A stretch of DNA of 64,000 nucleotides from Candidatus Heimdallarchaeota archaeon (GTDB lineage Archaea > Asgardarchaeota > Heimdallarchaeia > Heimdallarchaeales > Kariarchaeaceae), in NCBI GenBank assembly GCA_026702845.1, contig JADCLS010000002.1:399432-463431 (forward strand). The letters are read 5' to 3'. The notes beneath the pieces were generated by a model, which worked only from the letters and a program-made list of their open reading frames with translations, was not told the DNA's origin and did not search any database. Both the position numbers and the translations under genes were made by a program. Shown in pieces: positions 9,105 to 17,770 of this stretch. Numbering within the stretch: position 1 is the stretch's first letter; the number at the start of each line of letters is the position of its first letter.

Positions 9105-9114
9105 TTTAAATAAT
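9105..9114 (+). promoter_or_regulatory. Predicted TATA box of the longin-hdrA-mvh operon
   Basis: TTTAAATAAT, preceded by purine-containing GAACCAAATGGG that could serve as BRE, about 45 bases before the ATG at 9159. Confidence 0.5.
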
Positions 9115-9158
9115 ACAGATGGATTAGAAACAACTATACAATATTGTGTGTGATTTAC

Positions 9159-9839
9159 ATGAGTACATGCCCCCTAGTTGAACTACTCATAACGTATAGA
9201 TATGGTATTCCTGTTTACTCTTGGGTAAACAAAGAAAAGCAGGATTTGGCCTCAGCAATTGGAGAATCTATTGAGAGCACCAATCTTATTTCTGGATTAC
9301 TCTCAGCTATACTCTCATTCTCAGAAAGTATGACCAGTGACAATACAGTCAAGCAGATAAAGATGGATCGTATAACATATCAGTACTCTGTTGCTGATAC
9401 ACTCATCTTCTTCATCGGATATGATGCCAAGGCATCTGCAGAGTATGAACGTATCATTGATGAGTACTTGTTTGAAGTAATCGATCATTTTCAGAAATTA
9501 TATGAATATCAAATTGGTGATGATGTAAGATTGGCAAGCCAAGACTTTACTGAGTTTGCTAAGTTCTTAGACTTCAACATCGAATCTCAGAGATGGAAGA
9601 TAGAGAGGACAGAAGATCAGATCCTTACAGAAATTAAGGAATTATTGATGGATATACTTGGCCCCATGAGTGCGGATATATTCTCAGCTAATCTTAGAGA
9701 GCTAAAATATCTGGCAAAAGGAGGAAAGGTAGATCTAGATCAACTCTCATCTAATTTGGTATATGAGATATCATTACTTATGGATCCTACACAGGCAAAT
9801 CAGATAGGAGAAGAAATTACCAATATAATTATGGCTTGA
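9159..9839 (+). CDS. Longin/roadblock-like domain protein heading the hydrogenase operon
   Basis: A 226-residue soluble protein. The N-terminal about 120 residues alternate strands and helices (LLITYRYGIPVYSWV, then LISGLLSAILSFSESM, then LIFFIGYD) in the order of longin/roadblock-like domains. The same helix pattern, LLSGIISAVQS, recurs in the membrane protein at 37.4 kb. The remaining about 100 residues are helical (ELLMDILGPMSADIF) and unrecognised. The ATG at 9159 is preferred to TTG at 9144. hdrA starts 9 bases after the stop, so it is almost certainly co-transcribed with the hydrogenase genes. Longin domains bind small GTPases or act as platforms in eukaryotes; the role here is unknown. 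Confidence 0.65.
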   Translation: MSTCPLVELLITYRYGIPVYSWVNKEKQDLASAIGESIESTNLISGLLSAILSFSESMTSDNTVKQIKMDRITYQYSVADTLIFFIGYDAKASAEYERIIDEYLFEVIDHFQKLYEYQIGDDVRLASQDFTEFAKFLDFNIESQRWKIERTEDQILTEIKELLMDILGPMSADIFSANLRELKYLAKGGKVDLDQLSSNLVYEISLLMDPTQANQIGEEITNIIMA

Positions 9840-9848
9840 GGTGTAAGT

Positions 9849-12224
9849 ATGGAAGACAAAAATGCATTATTTATTTGTAAATGTCGAGGAGAGGTAAGTA
9901 ACTTCATTAACCTTGATAAACTTGAGAAGGAATTTAAGAATCACGAGAATATCGCCTTCACCCATCTGAGCAATAGCCTCTGTGATGCGGTAGAGAGACA
10001 GAATATCCATAATTTACTACGGGATGAGAAACCTGATGGATTAATTCTTGCTGGATGTAGTCCTAGATACTATGAACAGTATTTCAGATCTCTGGCAACC
10101 AAAGCAGGTATGAATGCGGGAAAGGTCACCTTCGCAAATATCAGGGAACAAGTGGCATGGGTTCATAAGGAACAACCTGTGGAGCTGATATCGAATAAGG
10201 CAAAAACTGCCATAGAAGTAGCAATAGATACTTTGAGAAACACTGAGAATTTTATTGCTACCAAAGTAAATATTAGTAAGAGTGTTGTTATAATCGGTGC
10301 AGGAATTGGCGGATTACAAACCGCTCTAAGTATAGCTCGAACGATGAATGATGTTACCATTCATTTAATTGAAAAGGAGGCATTTATAGGGGGCCCTCAG
10401 CTGAAATACAGCAAAGCATTTCCTAGAGATGAATGTAGTGCCTGCGCCATATCTCCTTTGATATCTGAACTATCAACGTACGAAAATGTGATCATTCATG
10501 ATAAAACAGAGGTTGAGACCTGTGTAGGTAGGGTGGGGGATTATCGTGTTGGTATAGTGAAAAAACCTAGATATGTTACCGACGACTGTATCGCTTGTGG
10601 TAAATGCGAGGAAGTATGCCCGAAAGTTATTATTCAGGACCTTGTAGAGGTACATAAAGCAGTTTATCTACCCTTTAAGGGATCAATTCCAATTAAATAT
10701 AATATTGATGAGGCAAATTGGGGATATTGTATCAGTGAGTGCTCACAGCCTTGTTTGAAAGCTTGTCCAGTAGACGCCATCAATCTCGAAATGATGAGAG
10801 AAGAAACAGTGATTAATGCAGGCATAGTTGTCATCGCCACGGGTGCAGATGTGGGATATCCCAGTAGAGAGGATAATCCCTACGGTTATGGTGAGATAGA
10901 TGATGTATTGACTCTTCATCAATATGAAAAACTTCTTGCAACTAACTCCAGATGGAAAGGGGAGGTAAAATTGATGTCTGATGAGACGAAAGCACCAAAA
11001 TCTATTGCATTTATCCTGTGTGTGGATAGGGGTACTCTGGGGTATTGTTCAAAATACTGTTGTCTATCCACTGCTGCAGCGATCAGACAGACGATTGAGA
11101 AATTACCAAATGTCAAAATATATGTGTTCTATCAGGATCAGTTTGCAGATAGTAAATATGGGGATGATTATATCAAAAGCACAAAGAAGTTCACCAATGT
11201 GCAGTGGATACGATCAATACCAAGGCAGATTAATAATGATGAAAGGATTACTGTTTCTGTACCTGTCTCGGGTGGACAGCTAGAAGTGGACATTGATCTG
11301 CTCATTCTAGCCACCGGACTGAAACCACCAAAGAAAACACCATTCTTGAGGCATATATTTGGACTCGATGCATCCAGAGAAGGCTTTTTCAGTGAGTTCG
11401 ATCTCCTCTTCTCACCAGTAAGTACTTTGGATGTAGGTAAGTTTGTTATTGGTACTTCAAGTGGGCCAAAAACAATTCCTGAAACCACCATCTCTGCATA
11501 TGCAGCAGCAGCTCAGATTAATAACTTACTTAATCGTGAGGTGTTAGAACTTCCTATATCCATTACTGAGGTGAATAAGGACCTATGTTCTGGATGTGGG
11601 ACTTGCATTAAAACCTGTCCTTATCATGCCAATTCCATAAACCTTGATGAGAATGTTGCTGTAGTGGATATAAGCCGTTGCAGAGGTTGCGGAAATTGCG
11701 TCACATCATGTCCAGCAAAGGCCCGTGATCTCATAGAATTCTCAGATAAGGCAATTCTTGGAGCGATAGATCTTCTTGGAGATCAGATGATACGCAGTGG
11801 AGAGGTATCAATGTTGGGATTCCTTTGTAATGGATGTGGATACTCAACTGCGGATAATGTTGGATTATCCGGTGCTGGTTTGAGGTATTCTCCAAATTTC
11901 TCAGTGATTCGGGTACCCTGCAGTGGTCGAGTTGATGCTCGTCACATGCTGCACGCATTAACTAAGTTTGACGGTGTACTCATAGGTGCTTGTAAGATTC
12001 ATAGTTGTCAGTACTCAGTAGGCAATTTTGATGCACAGAAGCGTGTTTTCCTACTAAAAGGAACACTACAAGCAGCAAACATTAATCCTGTTAGGTTGAT
12101 GATAGAATATTTCTCTCCCACTGAGGTTGAGAAGTTTACGGAAACAGTAAATACTTTCGAGAAGAATTTAATCGAGGGAAAATATGGCAAAAAAATAATT
12201 GTTGGAGGAATGTCACATGACTAA
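9849..12224 (+). CDS. hdrA: HdrA-like flavoprotein fused to MvhD
   Basis: A 791-residue electron-bifurcating-type heterodisulfide reductase subunit A. An N-terminal Cys-containing domain (CKCRGE) is followed by the FAD-binding GAGIGG at 150-155. Ferredoxin-type cysteines follow (CIACGKCEEVCP; then CSGCGTCIKTCP and CRGCGNCVTSCP). From about residue 650 comes an MvhD domain with FLCNGCGYS, VPCSGRVDARH and GACKIHSCQY, the 2Fe-2S subunit that links hydrogenase to HdrA. Such HdrA-MvhD fusions are known. Electrons from H2 would pass through MvhD to the HdrA flavin. HdrB and HdrC are not encoded nearby, so the acceptor is unclear. The C-terminus overlaps mvhG by 8 bases. Confidence 0.92.
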   Translation: MEDKNALFICKCRGEVSNFINLDKLEKEFKNHENIAFTHLSNSLCDAVERQNIHNLLRDEKPDGLILAGCSPRYYEQYFRSLATKAGMNAGKVTFANIREQVAWVHKEQPVELISNKAKTAIEVAIDTLRNTENFIATKVNISKSVVIIGAGIGGLQTALSIARTMNDVTIHLIEKEAFIGGPQLKYSKAFPRDECSACAISPLISELSTYENVIIHDKTEVETCVGRVGDYRVGIVKKPRYVTDDCIACGKCEEVCPKVIIQDLVEVHKAVYLPFKGSIPIKYNIDEANWGYCISECSQPCLKACPVDAINLEMMREETVINAGIVVIATGADVGYPSREDNPYGYGEIDDVLTLHQYEKLLATNSRWKGEVKLMSDETKAPKSIAFILCVDRGTLGYCSKYCCLSTAAAIRQTIEKLPNVKIYVFYQDQFADSKYGDDYIKSTKKFTNVQWIRSIPRQINNDERITVSVPVSGGQLEVDIDLLILATGLKPPKKTPFLRHIFGLDASREGFFSEFDLLFSPVSTLDVGKFVIGTSSGPKTIPETTISAYAAAAQINNLLNREVLELPISITEVNKDLCSGCGTCIKTCPYHANSINLDENVAVVDISRCRGCGNCVTSCPAKARDLIEFSDKAILGAIDLLGDQMIRSGEVSMLGFLCNGCGYSTADNVGLSGAGLRYSPNFSVIRVPCSGRVDARHMLHALTKFDGVLIGACKIHSCQYSVGNFDAQKRVFLLKGTLQAANINPVRLMIEYFSPTEVEKFTETVNTFEKNLIEGKYGKKIIVGGMSHD

Positions 12225-13113
12225 GATCAAAGCTGCATACGCAATACTTACTAGCTGTACGGGCTGTAAAATTTCATTTTTGGATGTTCATGAGAAAATA
12301 CTAGATGTCTTGGATAAAGTAGACTTTGTTTACTCACATATGATAATGGATTATCGTGAAGTACCCGATGATATCGATCTTCTCTTTCTAGAAGGTAGTG
12401 TATCAACAGATGAGGATTATGAACACGCAATAGCATTGAGAAAGAAGGCCAAGCATGTGGTGGCTGTGGGTGCATGTGCTTGTTTTGGTGGTATTCCAGG
12501 TATGCGTAATTTCTATTCACGCACAGATATTCTGAAAAAGACCTATCCAAGTAAAAATGGTGTTCATAAAGGACCAAATGAGTTATTACCGAAGGTGCGA
12601 TCACTTCCAAGTGTGATCGATGTGGATTTTCAGGTACCTGGATGTCCTCCCCTACCAGAGAATTTCATGGCTGTAGTGGAGAATTACCCCAATTTTGATA
12701 AGATCAATCTACCCACAAAAACACTCTGTGCGGAATGTAGTCTCAAAAAGCATAAACTATTATCTCCAATCAGAGAATTTACCTCATTAAGTATCAATAA
12801 TCCCTATGATATTGATGATTATGATCAGGAAACCTGTTTTCTTGAAAGAGGGGTATTATGTATGGGCATTGCCACACGTAGTGGTTGTGGGGGCCGATGT
12901 GTCGGCATGAATGTCCCATGTCGTGGATGTTTTGGTCCTCCTCCACAAGAAGGGGCAGAGGATCAAGGTGCAGGAGTAATTTCTGCAATCTCATCGATTT
13001 TACCCACAGGTAGATTACTCAGTAAAGAGGATATACTAGGATTGGTTTATCGTTATTCACTTTCTGTAATCACAGATCTACAATGGGAGAAACCAGAGGA
13101 GGCTGATCATTAA
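12217..13113 (+). CDS. mvhG: [NiFe]-hydrogenase small subunit, group 3c (MvhG-like)
   Basis: A 298-residue small subunit of a F420-non-reducing type hydrogenase. Iron-sulfur ligands are seen in SCTGCKISFLDV near the start, GACACFGG, VPGCPP, and in the C-terminal CAECSLKK and CGGRCVGMNVPCRGCFGP stretch. There is no twin-arginine signal, so the enzyme is cytoplasmic. The ATG at 12217 overlaps the hdrA stop; a longer in-frame start at 12199 is less likely. Its stop overlaps the mvhA ATG by one base, so translation is probably coupled. Confidence 0.92.
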   Translation: MTKIKAAYAILTSCTGCKISFLDVHEKILDVLDKVDFVYSHMIMDYREVPDDIDLLFLEGSVSTDEDYEHAIALRKKAKHVVAVGACACFGGIPGMRNFYSRTDILKKTYPSKNGVHKGPNELLPKVRSLPSVIDVDFQVPGCPPLPENFMAVVENYPNFDKINLPTKTLCAECSLKKHKLLSPIREFTSLSINNPYDIDDYDQETCFLERGVLCMGIATRSGCGGRCVGMNVPCRGCFGPPPQEGAEDQGAGVISAISSILPTGRLLSKEDILGLVYRYSLSVITDLQWEKPEEADH

Positions 13114-14549
13114 TGAAGAATATAATTAAAATTGAACCAATCTCTCGTCTTGAAGGTAAAGCAAGAATTACCTTCGAATTCAATGAGATGAATAAGGAAA
13201 TAACAAGAGCAGAGTTTAATGTACTTGAATTCCGAGCATTTGAGAAATTCATGGAGGCACGTATGGCAAGGGAATTACCTCGAATAACTCCTAGAATTTG
13301 TGGAATCTGCCCGGTTTCCCATCATCTTGCCTCTGCAAAGGCTACAGATATGCTAGCAAGAACAATTATTCCTATAAGAGCTAAACTCCACCGTGAGTTA
13401 ATGCACATGGCTCAAATGGTTCATTCTCATGTTTTACATATTTATTTTCTTGCCCTCCCTGATTTTGTTGACGGGTTCAATGCAGAGAGTAATGATTTTC
13501 GATTACTACTAGACAAGAATCCTCAACTGGTAAAAGATGTGATAAAAATCCGTGCTTTCGCACAAAAAGTGATAGAAATAGTAGGGGGGAAAGCCATCCA
13601 CCCCGTTGCAGCCATACCCGGTGGCATATCAAAGCCAATTAGTGCTGCTAATAAGACCACTATATTATCTGAGGCCAAAGAGCTTCTCCCACTACTCAAA
13701 ACAGTGCTTGAAGCTGCATGGGAAATGCTTGATGCAGTTCCTGAGGATTTAAAGCAATATGAAACACTCGCAACACATAACCTATCCATGATCGGACCAG
13801 GTAAAACAATAAGTTTGTATGACGGAGAGATGTTGATTACAGATCCTGATGGAAAGAGAATCGCTGGATTTAGAGGAGGGGGATATCAAAAATACATCGA
13901 AGAAAGAACTAGTAGCTATTCTTGGACAAAATTCCCCTATCTTAAAGATGAGGAGGATTATGAAAGGTCAATCCTACAGGTTGGACCTTTGGCGAGACAG
14001 AAGGTTTATGATACAATCCCAACAGAACTCGCTGGTGATATGCTTCAGAGATTTAGGAACCAGTTTGGCAGGTACACACAAGAGAACTTTGCCACACATT
14101 ATGCAAGAATAATGGAAACATTGTATGCCTTTGAGAGATTGATCGAGATCTTAGAGGATAAAGCTCTTCTCCAAGATACTCCCTACCGTGTGCAAAATAC
14201 TATCAAACAGGGGGTTGGTGTGGGAATTATCGAAGCACCCCGAGGAACTGTTATTCACAATTACGAATCCAATGATGAGGGAAGAATCACCAATACAGAT
14301 ATTATTGTAGCTACAACCTTCAATAATCCAGCTATTAATTTAGCACTCTTTAAAGTAGCTAAGAAAAATTTGAAGCAGGATGGAAAAATTGATCAGAAAA
14401 CACTTCGATATGTTGAATCTAGTGTACGTGTATTTGATCCATGTCTCACTTGTTCATCTCATGCAATCAATAATTTTGATATTAGTGTTCAATCAATTGA
14501 TGGAAGAATACTACAATCTATAAAGGAGCAGTCAACCAATCTCTATTAG
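13113..14549 (+). CDS. mvhA: [NiFe]-hydrogenase large subunit, group 3c (MvhA-like)
   Basis: A 478-residue catalytic subunit. The N-terminal nickel ligands are in RICGICPVSHH (C63, C66) and the C-terminal pair in DPCLTCSSH (C444, C447). After H450 there are 28 further residues, which in the family can be a propeptide removed by a maturation protease once nickel is inserted. The next gene encodes such a protease, overlapping by one base (TAGTG). Together with the HdrA-MvhD fusion this makes a complete MvhADG-HdrA electron-bifurcation front end. Group 3c is inferred from context. Confidence 0.93.
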   Translation: MKNIIKIEPISRLEGKARITFEFNEMNKEITRAEFNVLEFRAFEKFMEARMARELPRITPRICGICPVSHHLASAKATDMLARTIIPIRAKLHRELMHMAQMVHSHVLHIYFLALPDFVDGFNAESNDFRLLLDKNPQLVKDVIKIRAFAQKVIEIVGGKAIHPVAAIPGGISKPISAANKTTILSEAKELLPLLKTVLEAAWEMLDAVPEDLKQYETLATHNLSMIGPGKTISLYDGEMLITDPDGKRIAGFRGGGYQKYIEERTSSYSWTKFPYLKDEEDYERSILQVGPLARQKVYDTIPTELAGDMLQRFRNQFGRYTQENFATHYARIMETLYAFERLIEILEDKALLQDTPYRVQNTIKQGVGVGIIEAPRGTVIHNYESNDEGRITNTDIIVATTFNNPAINLALFKVAKKNLKQDGKIDQKTLRYVESSVRVFDPCLTCSSHAINNFDISVQSIDGRILQSIKEQSTNLY

Positions 14550-15016
14550 TGTTTATCCAAAACCTTCAGCAATTCTGGACAGATACACTGTTTTGTTTAT
14601 TTATTGCCAATCCATTTTGCAGTGATGATGCTGTGGGATACCATATCTATAATTCACTAAATAAGAATGAAGTTCCAGATAGTTTGAGGATTTTTTACAG
14701 CTATAATATCTCTGTTGAGGAGATACTCCTAGCACTTGAGAATTATGATGGAAAGAAACAGGTGCTCTTGGTTGATGCAATTTTTCAAGAAGAACCAAAC
14801 GAACCAATTTTAGTCAATACAATGGGATATTCCTCAATTTCAACTCATAAAATGGAGTGGCCAATTATTGAACAATATTGCATGAAACAGGGCATTGCTC
14901 TTGCCGCATTATTATTACCAGTAGATAATATTGAGTATACAGGAGAAATTACTCCTCTTTCACACCGATTGAATGAATACAAGGATGCATTAGTCAATTT
15001 TTTCCTCTCTAAATGA
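14549..15016 (+). CDS. Hydrogenase maturation protease (HyaD/HycI/FrhD family)
   Basis: A 155-residue nickel-dependent C-terminal processing peptidase. The opening FIANPFCSDDAVGYHI matches the family GxGNxLxxDDxxG motif with the first metal-binding acidic residue, and VLLVDAIF holds the second conserved acidic position. The first glycines of the motif are replaced, so it is a divergent member. It starts with GTG at 14549, coupled to mvhA. The 3-prime 27 bases overlap the convergent hypC gene. Confidence 0.8.
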   Translation: MFIQNLQQFWTDTLFCLFIANPFCSDDAVGYHIYNSLNKNEVPDSLRIFYSYNISVEEILLALENYDGKKQVLLVDAIFQEEPNEPILVNTMGYSSISTHKMEWPIIEQYCMKQGIALAALLLPVDNIEYTGEITPLSHRLNEYKDALVNFFLSK

Positions 15017-15226
15017 AAGAGACTCCCAAAGGTCCATACTCTCCTTTGCATCATCTTCATCTACCTTTTGTACAGCTATACCTGATTGAACTATTACATA
15101 GTCTCCTATTTCAAGTCCCTCTAAAAGTGAAATATCTATCTCAATTGGTGAATCACCAATTATAATGGTCGCTCGAGTTTTAGGATTATTGATTTTGATA
15201 ATTTTTTTTGGGAGGGCTATACACAT
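14990..15226 (-). CDS. hypC: Hydrogenase maturation chaperone HypC/HupF
   Basis: A 78-residue HypC family protein. It begins MCIALPKK, with the conserved Cys2 that carries the Fe(CN)2CO precursor together with HypD, and has the small beta-barrel pattern (GDYVIVQSGIAVQKVDE) of the family. It is transcribed opposite to the hydrogenase operon with overlapping 3-prime ends. HypA, HypB, HypD, HypE and HypF are not in the window. Confidence 0.93.
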   Translation of the reverse strand: MCIALPKKIIKINNPKTRATIIIGDSPIEIDISLLEGLEIGDYVIVQSGIAVQKVDEDDAKESMDLWESLSFREEKID

Positions 15227-15290
15227 AGCTGTAAAATCTAATTAATGAGTAAAAGGATTTCGTGTAGAAAATAATTAATCGATGTATAAT

Positions 15291-15974
15291 CTATTCTTCT
15301 TCATAATCCTCAAAAATATCTTCTTCTTCTTCCTTGAGTAGTTTTTCCTGCTCAATCTCTTCACTGTCTTTCCAAATCTGTTTTTCAGCTTTTTGCTCTT
15401 CTTTCTTCTTCTCCTCCAATTTTTTAAGTACACTCTCTATTGGAGATCCTGCAATAATTTTACTTACTGCATCGTGAGCTAAGGTTATCTTATCATACAT
15501 TCCAATCAAACTTACAGTTGATCCAGAAATAACTAGGTGTGTTGAGGTTAATTCTTCTATCATCTTTCTAGTTTTCCCACCTGTGCCGATTATTCTAGAT
15601 TTTACTCTACGTATCTGTTGACCACTTTTACCAATATTCTGTTTCAATCTGATGATATCAAGGTAATAATCATCCTCGATTAATTTCAATGCGGTTTTGT
15701 AATAAAATCCACGGCCAATGGCTTTTACTATCTCTGATGCTTTTATCAGCATCACAGGATCTTTCAAATCAGAATCAGGTCGTATTTCAACCTCACCCGT
15801 ATCAGAATCAATAATGATTTTTGACGAGGTTGCCTTCTCAATTTCTTCTCTGTTTGCTCCTTTTTTACCTATTACTGCACCTATTCGTTTCATGGGGATT
15901 CTGATAAATTGGGATGATTCGTATGATAAAGGGGATTCATCTGGATTAGGGGATTGATCGGAGTTCATATTCAT
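15291..15974 (-). CDS. KH-domain RNA-binding protein, Dim2/Pno1-like
   Basis: A 227-residue archaeal homologue of eukaryotic Pno1 (Dim2), which binds the 3-prime end region of small-subunit rRNA. Two KH-type units are seen: the first with GKKGANREEI after an N-terminal tail, the second with GTGGKTRKMIEEL. A lysine/glutamate-rich tail (EEKKKEEQKAEKQ, then acidic residues) ends the protein. It lies downstream of rio1 on the same strand, a neighbourhood widely conserved in archaea and consistent with the Rio1-Dim2 partnership in 40S/30S maturation. An alternative ATG lies two codons downstream. Confidence 0.88.
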   Translation of the reverse strand: MNMNSDQSPNPDESPLSYESSQFIRIPMKRIGAVIGKKGANREEIEKATSSKIIIDSDTGEVEIRPDSDLKDPVMLIKASEIVKAIGRGFYYKTALKLIEDDYYLDIIRLKQNIGKSGQQIRRVKSRIIGTGGKTRKMIEELTSTHLVISGSTVSLIGMYDKITLAHDAVSKIIAGSPIESVLKKLEEKKKEEQKAEKQIWKDSEEIEQEKLLKEEEEDIFEDYEEE

Positions 15975-16099
15975 GTTTTATTGTCTCCATAGACAGTATA
16001 TATCCACCACTAAATAAAGTCCTTGATATATTAGGAAGATATCATTCATTTTTCTCACCAGTAGTATGATACTACTTATTATTACTTAATTCACTATTG

Positions 16100-16930
16100 C
16101 TAATCCAAAAATTTGCTAAGTAGTATGATATCTACTTCTTTTCCAGTGATCCAAGTGAACAATTTCTCAAGTTCAATTATTTTTGCCCCTATTGAGACAA
16201 AATAGGTATTCAGATTGTTAAGATCTCTTAGAAGGAACTCATCAGCCTGTGGATGATCCTCTAAAACAGCTTGAGAAACATCAATGATAAAGAATTCATC
16301 TGTTTTAGTATTGTAGAGAATATTGTAGGCAGATAAATCTGCATGAACGAGCTTTGCCTCTCTGTATGTTGTTTTAACACTCTCCATTACTCGTTTGTAT
16401 AATTTCCCAGGTTTATCTGGAACACAATCCTTCAGAAGAGGGAGGACTGCATCACCATCTCCAAGAAATTCCATCAAAAGGATATTACGTTCCACATAAT
16501 AGGGTTGAGGTACTGGTATACCTTTCGTTTTCATTCTTTGTAAATTTTTGAATTCTTTCCGAGCCCAGACTTCTATGAAAGAAGATCTTCTACTTGAAAC
16601 ACGTTTGAATCGAAAATCACCTTCCACATACCCCCTCATTTTTCTAAATGAGGGAGCATCAATACGAAAAATTTTGATGGCAATTGCTTTATTTTCTTTA
16701 GTTGTTGCATAGTAAACATTGGCTTCCTTTCCGGTGCTAATAGCCCCTGTGATGGATTCGATTCGCTGTTTATTTATCATAGAGTAGAGAATCAAACGAG
16801 TTTTCTCGTCAAAAACTGTTTCGACTAACTTTAGCTCATTATCATCTCGATCTTTTTGTCTATGAGAATCCACTTGTCTTTCGAAATCATCAACTTTTTT
16901 ATCTATGTATGAATGCTCATCTTCAGACAT
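16100..16930 (-). CDS. rio1: RIO1-type serine/threonine protein kinase
   Basis: A 276-residue Rio1 kinase. The glycine loop STGKEANVYYA, ATP-binding lysine in AIAIKIFR, catalytic loop HADLSAYNIL and metal-binding IDVSQAV are all present. An N-terminal acidic/charged helix precedes the kinase core. Rio1 acts in the last steps of small-subunit maturation. It is divergent from aIF2-beta and upstream of the Dim2-like KH gene, 125 bases apart, so they could share a transcript. Confidence 0.94.
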   Translation of the reverse strand: MSEDEHSYIDKKVDDFERQVDSHRQKDRDDNELKLVETVFDEKTRLILYSMINKQRIESITGAISTGKEANVYYATTKENKAIAIKIFRIDAPSFRKMRGYVEGDFRFKRVSSRRSSFIEVWARKEFKNLQRMKTKGIPVPQPYYVERNILLMEFLGDGDAVLPLLKDCVPDKPGKLYKRVMESVKTTYREAKLVHADLSAYNILYNTKTDEFFIIDVSQAVLEDHPQADEFLLRDLNNLNTYFVSIGAKIIELEKLFTWITGKEVDIILLSKFLD

Positions 16931-16990
16931 CTTGTATCAACATAGGGTTCAAGATTATATATCCTTGTCTTTGTATTGGATTGCATCATA

Positions 16991-17000
16991 TATTTAAAAA
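16991..17000 (+). promoter_or_regulatory. Predicted TATA box giving a leaderless aIF2-beta transcript
   Basis: TATTTAAAAA ends 22 bases before the ATG at 17023. At usual archaeal spacing transcription would begin at or very near that ATG. This supports the shorter start over the in-frame ATG at 16909. Confidence 0.5.
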
Positions 17001-17022
17001 AGGATTAATTAGCAATTATCCT

Positions 17023-17460
17023 ATGTGGAAAGAATACTCGAAAAATCCAGACAAAGTATATCAAGAAATTTTAGAAAGGGCTAAAGCAAAGCTCCCCGAA
17101 CATAAAATTGATGATAACAGGTTCATTATTCCAAAAATTGATTCTCAAATCCAAGGAAATCGAACTTTTTTAAGAAATTTCAAGGAGATTCTTAATCTAA
17201 TTAATCGACCGGAATCTCATTTTCTAAAATTCATTTCTCAGGAACTCGGTACAGCAGGAAATGTACAAGTAACTCAGGCCATCTTTCAAGGAAAGCATAG
17301 CAATTCTCAATTGAACAAATTATTGGATAGATATGTCAAGGATTTTCTACTATGCCCAGAATGCAATAAACCAGACACCAAATTTGTTCAGCATGGTCGA
17401 GTTCAGATGATGAAATGTGATGCTTGTGGTGCCTCCTCCTCTATTCGATCAGTAGGTTAG
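17023..17460 (+). CDS. eif2b: Translation initiation factor 2 subunit beta
   Basis: A 145-residue aIF2-beta. The middle alpha/beta core (FKEILNLINRPESHFLKFISQELGT is its centre) and the C-terminal C4 zinc ribbon CPECNKPDTKF...CDACGASS are characteristic. It is part of the heterotrimer that delivers initiator tRNA to the small subunit. The start at 17023 is set by family length and by the promoter position. DUF424 and nmd3 follow with 4 and 0 bases between, forming a translation operon. Confidence 0.93.
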   Translation: MWKEYSKNPDKVYQEILERAKAKLPEHKIDDNRFIIPKIDSQIQGNRTFLRNFKEILNLINRPESHFLKFISQELGTAGNVQVTQAIFQGKHSNSQLNKLLDRYVKDFLLCPECNKPDTKFVQHGRVQMMKCDACGASSSIRSVG

Positions 17461-17464
17461 AACA

Positions 17465-17770
17465 ATGTCATATTTTTTGAAAAGTTACAAGAATGCTCAT
17501 GAATTACTTGTTGCTGTTTGTGATAAGGACATTCTTGGTAGAACCTTTGATCATAACGGATTGAAATTAAATATCTCTGACAAATTCTATGGAAATGATG
17601 AGTACTCTGAGGATGAAGTACTTCAAGAGCTAAAACGATGTACATCGGCCAATGTTTTTGGACGCAATATATGCACGTTATTAATTGAGAATGGTATGAT
17701 CCATCCTAATACTATTTTGTGGCTTAAGGATGGTGACAAAGAAATTGGCCATGCAATACTCATAAAGTAG
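17465..17770 (+). CDS. DUF424 family protein
   Basis: A 101-residue archaeal protein of the DUF424 family, recognised from HELLVAVCDKDILGRTF near the start and SANVFGRNICTLLIENG in the middle. The function is unknown. The family is usually encoded beside aIF2-beta and Nmd3, as here, which suggests a role in translation or ribosome export-like steps. No catalytic motif is evident. Confidence 0.8.
   Translation: MSYFLKSYKNAHELLVAVCDKDILGRTFDHNGLKLNISDKFYGNDEYSEDEVLQELKRCTSANVFGRNICTLLIENGMIHPNTILWLKDGDKEIGHAILIK

Noticed and set aside
16909..17022. Longer reading frame extending aIF2-beta upstream to ATG 16909
   Set aside because: The extra 38 residues resemble no aIF2-beta extension, overlap the rio1 start on the other strand, and lie upstream of the predicted TATA box at 16991.
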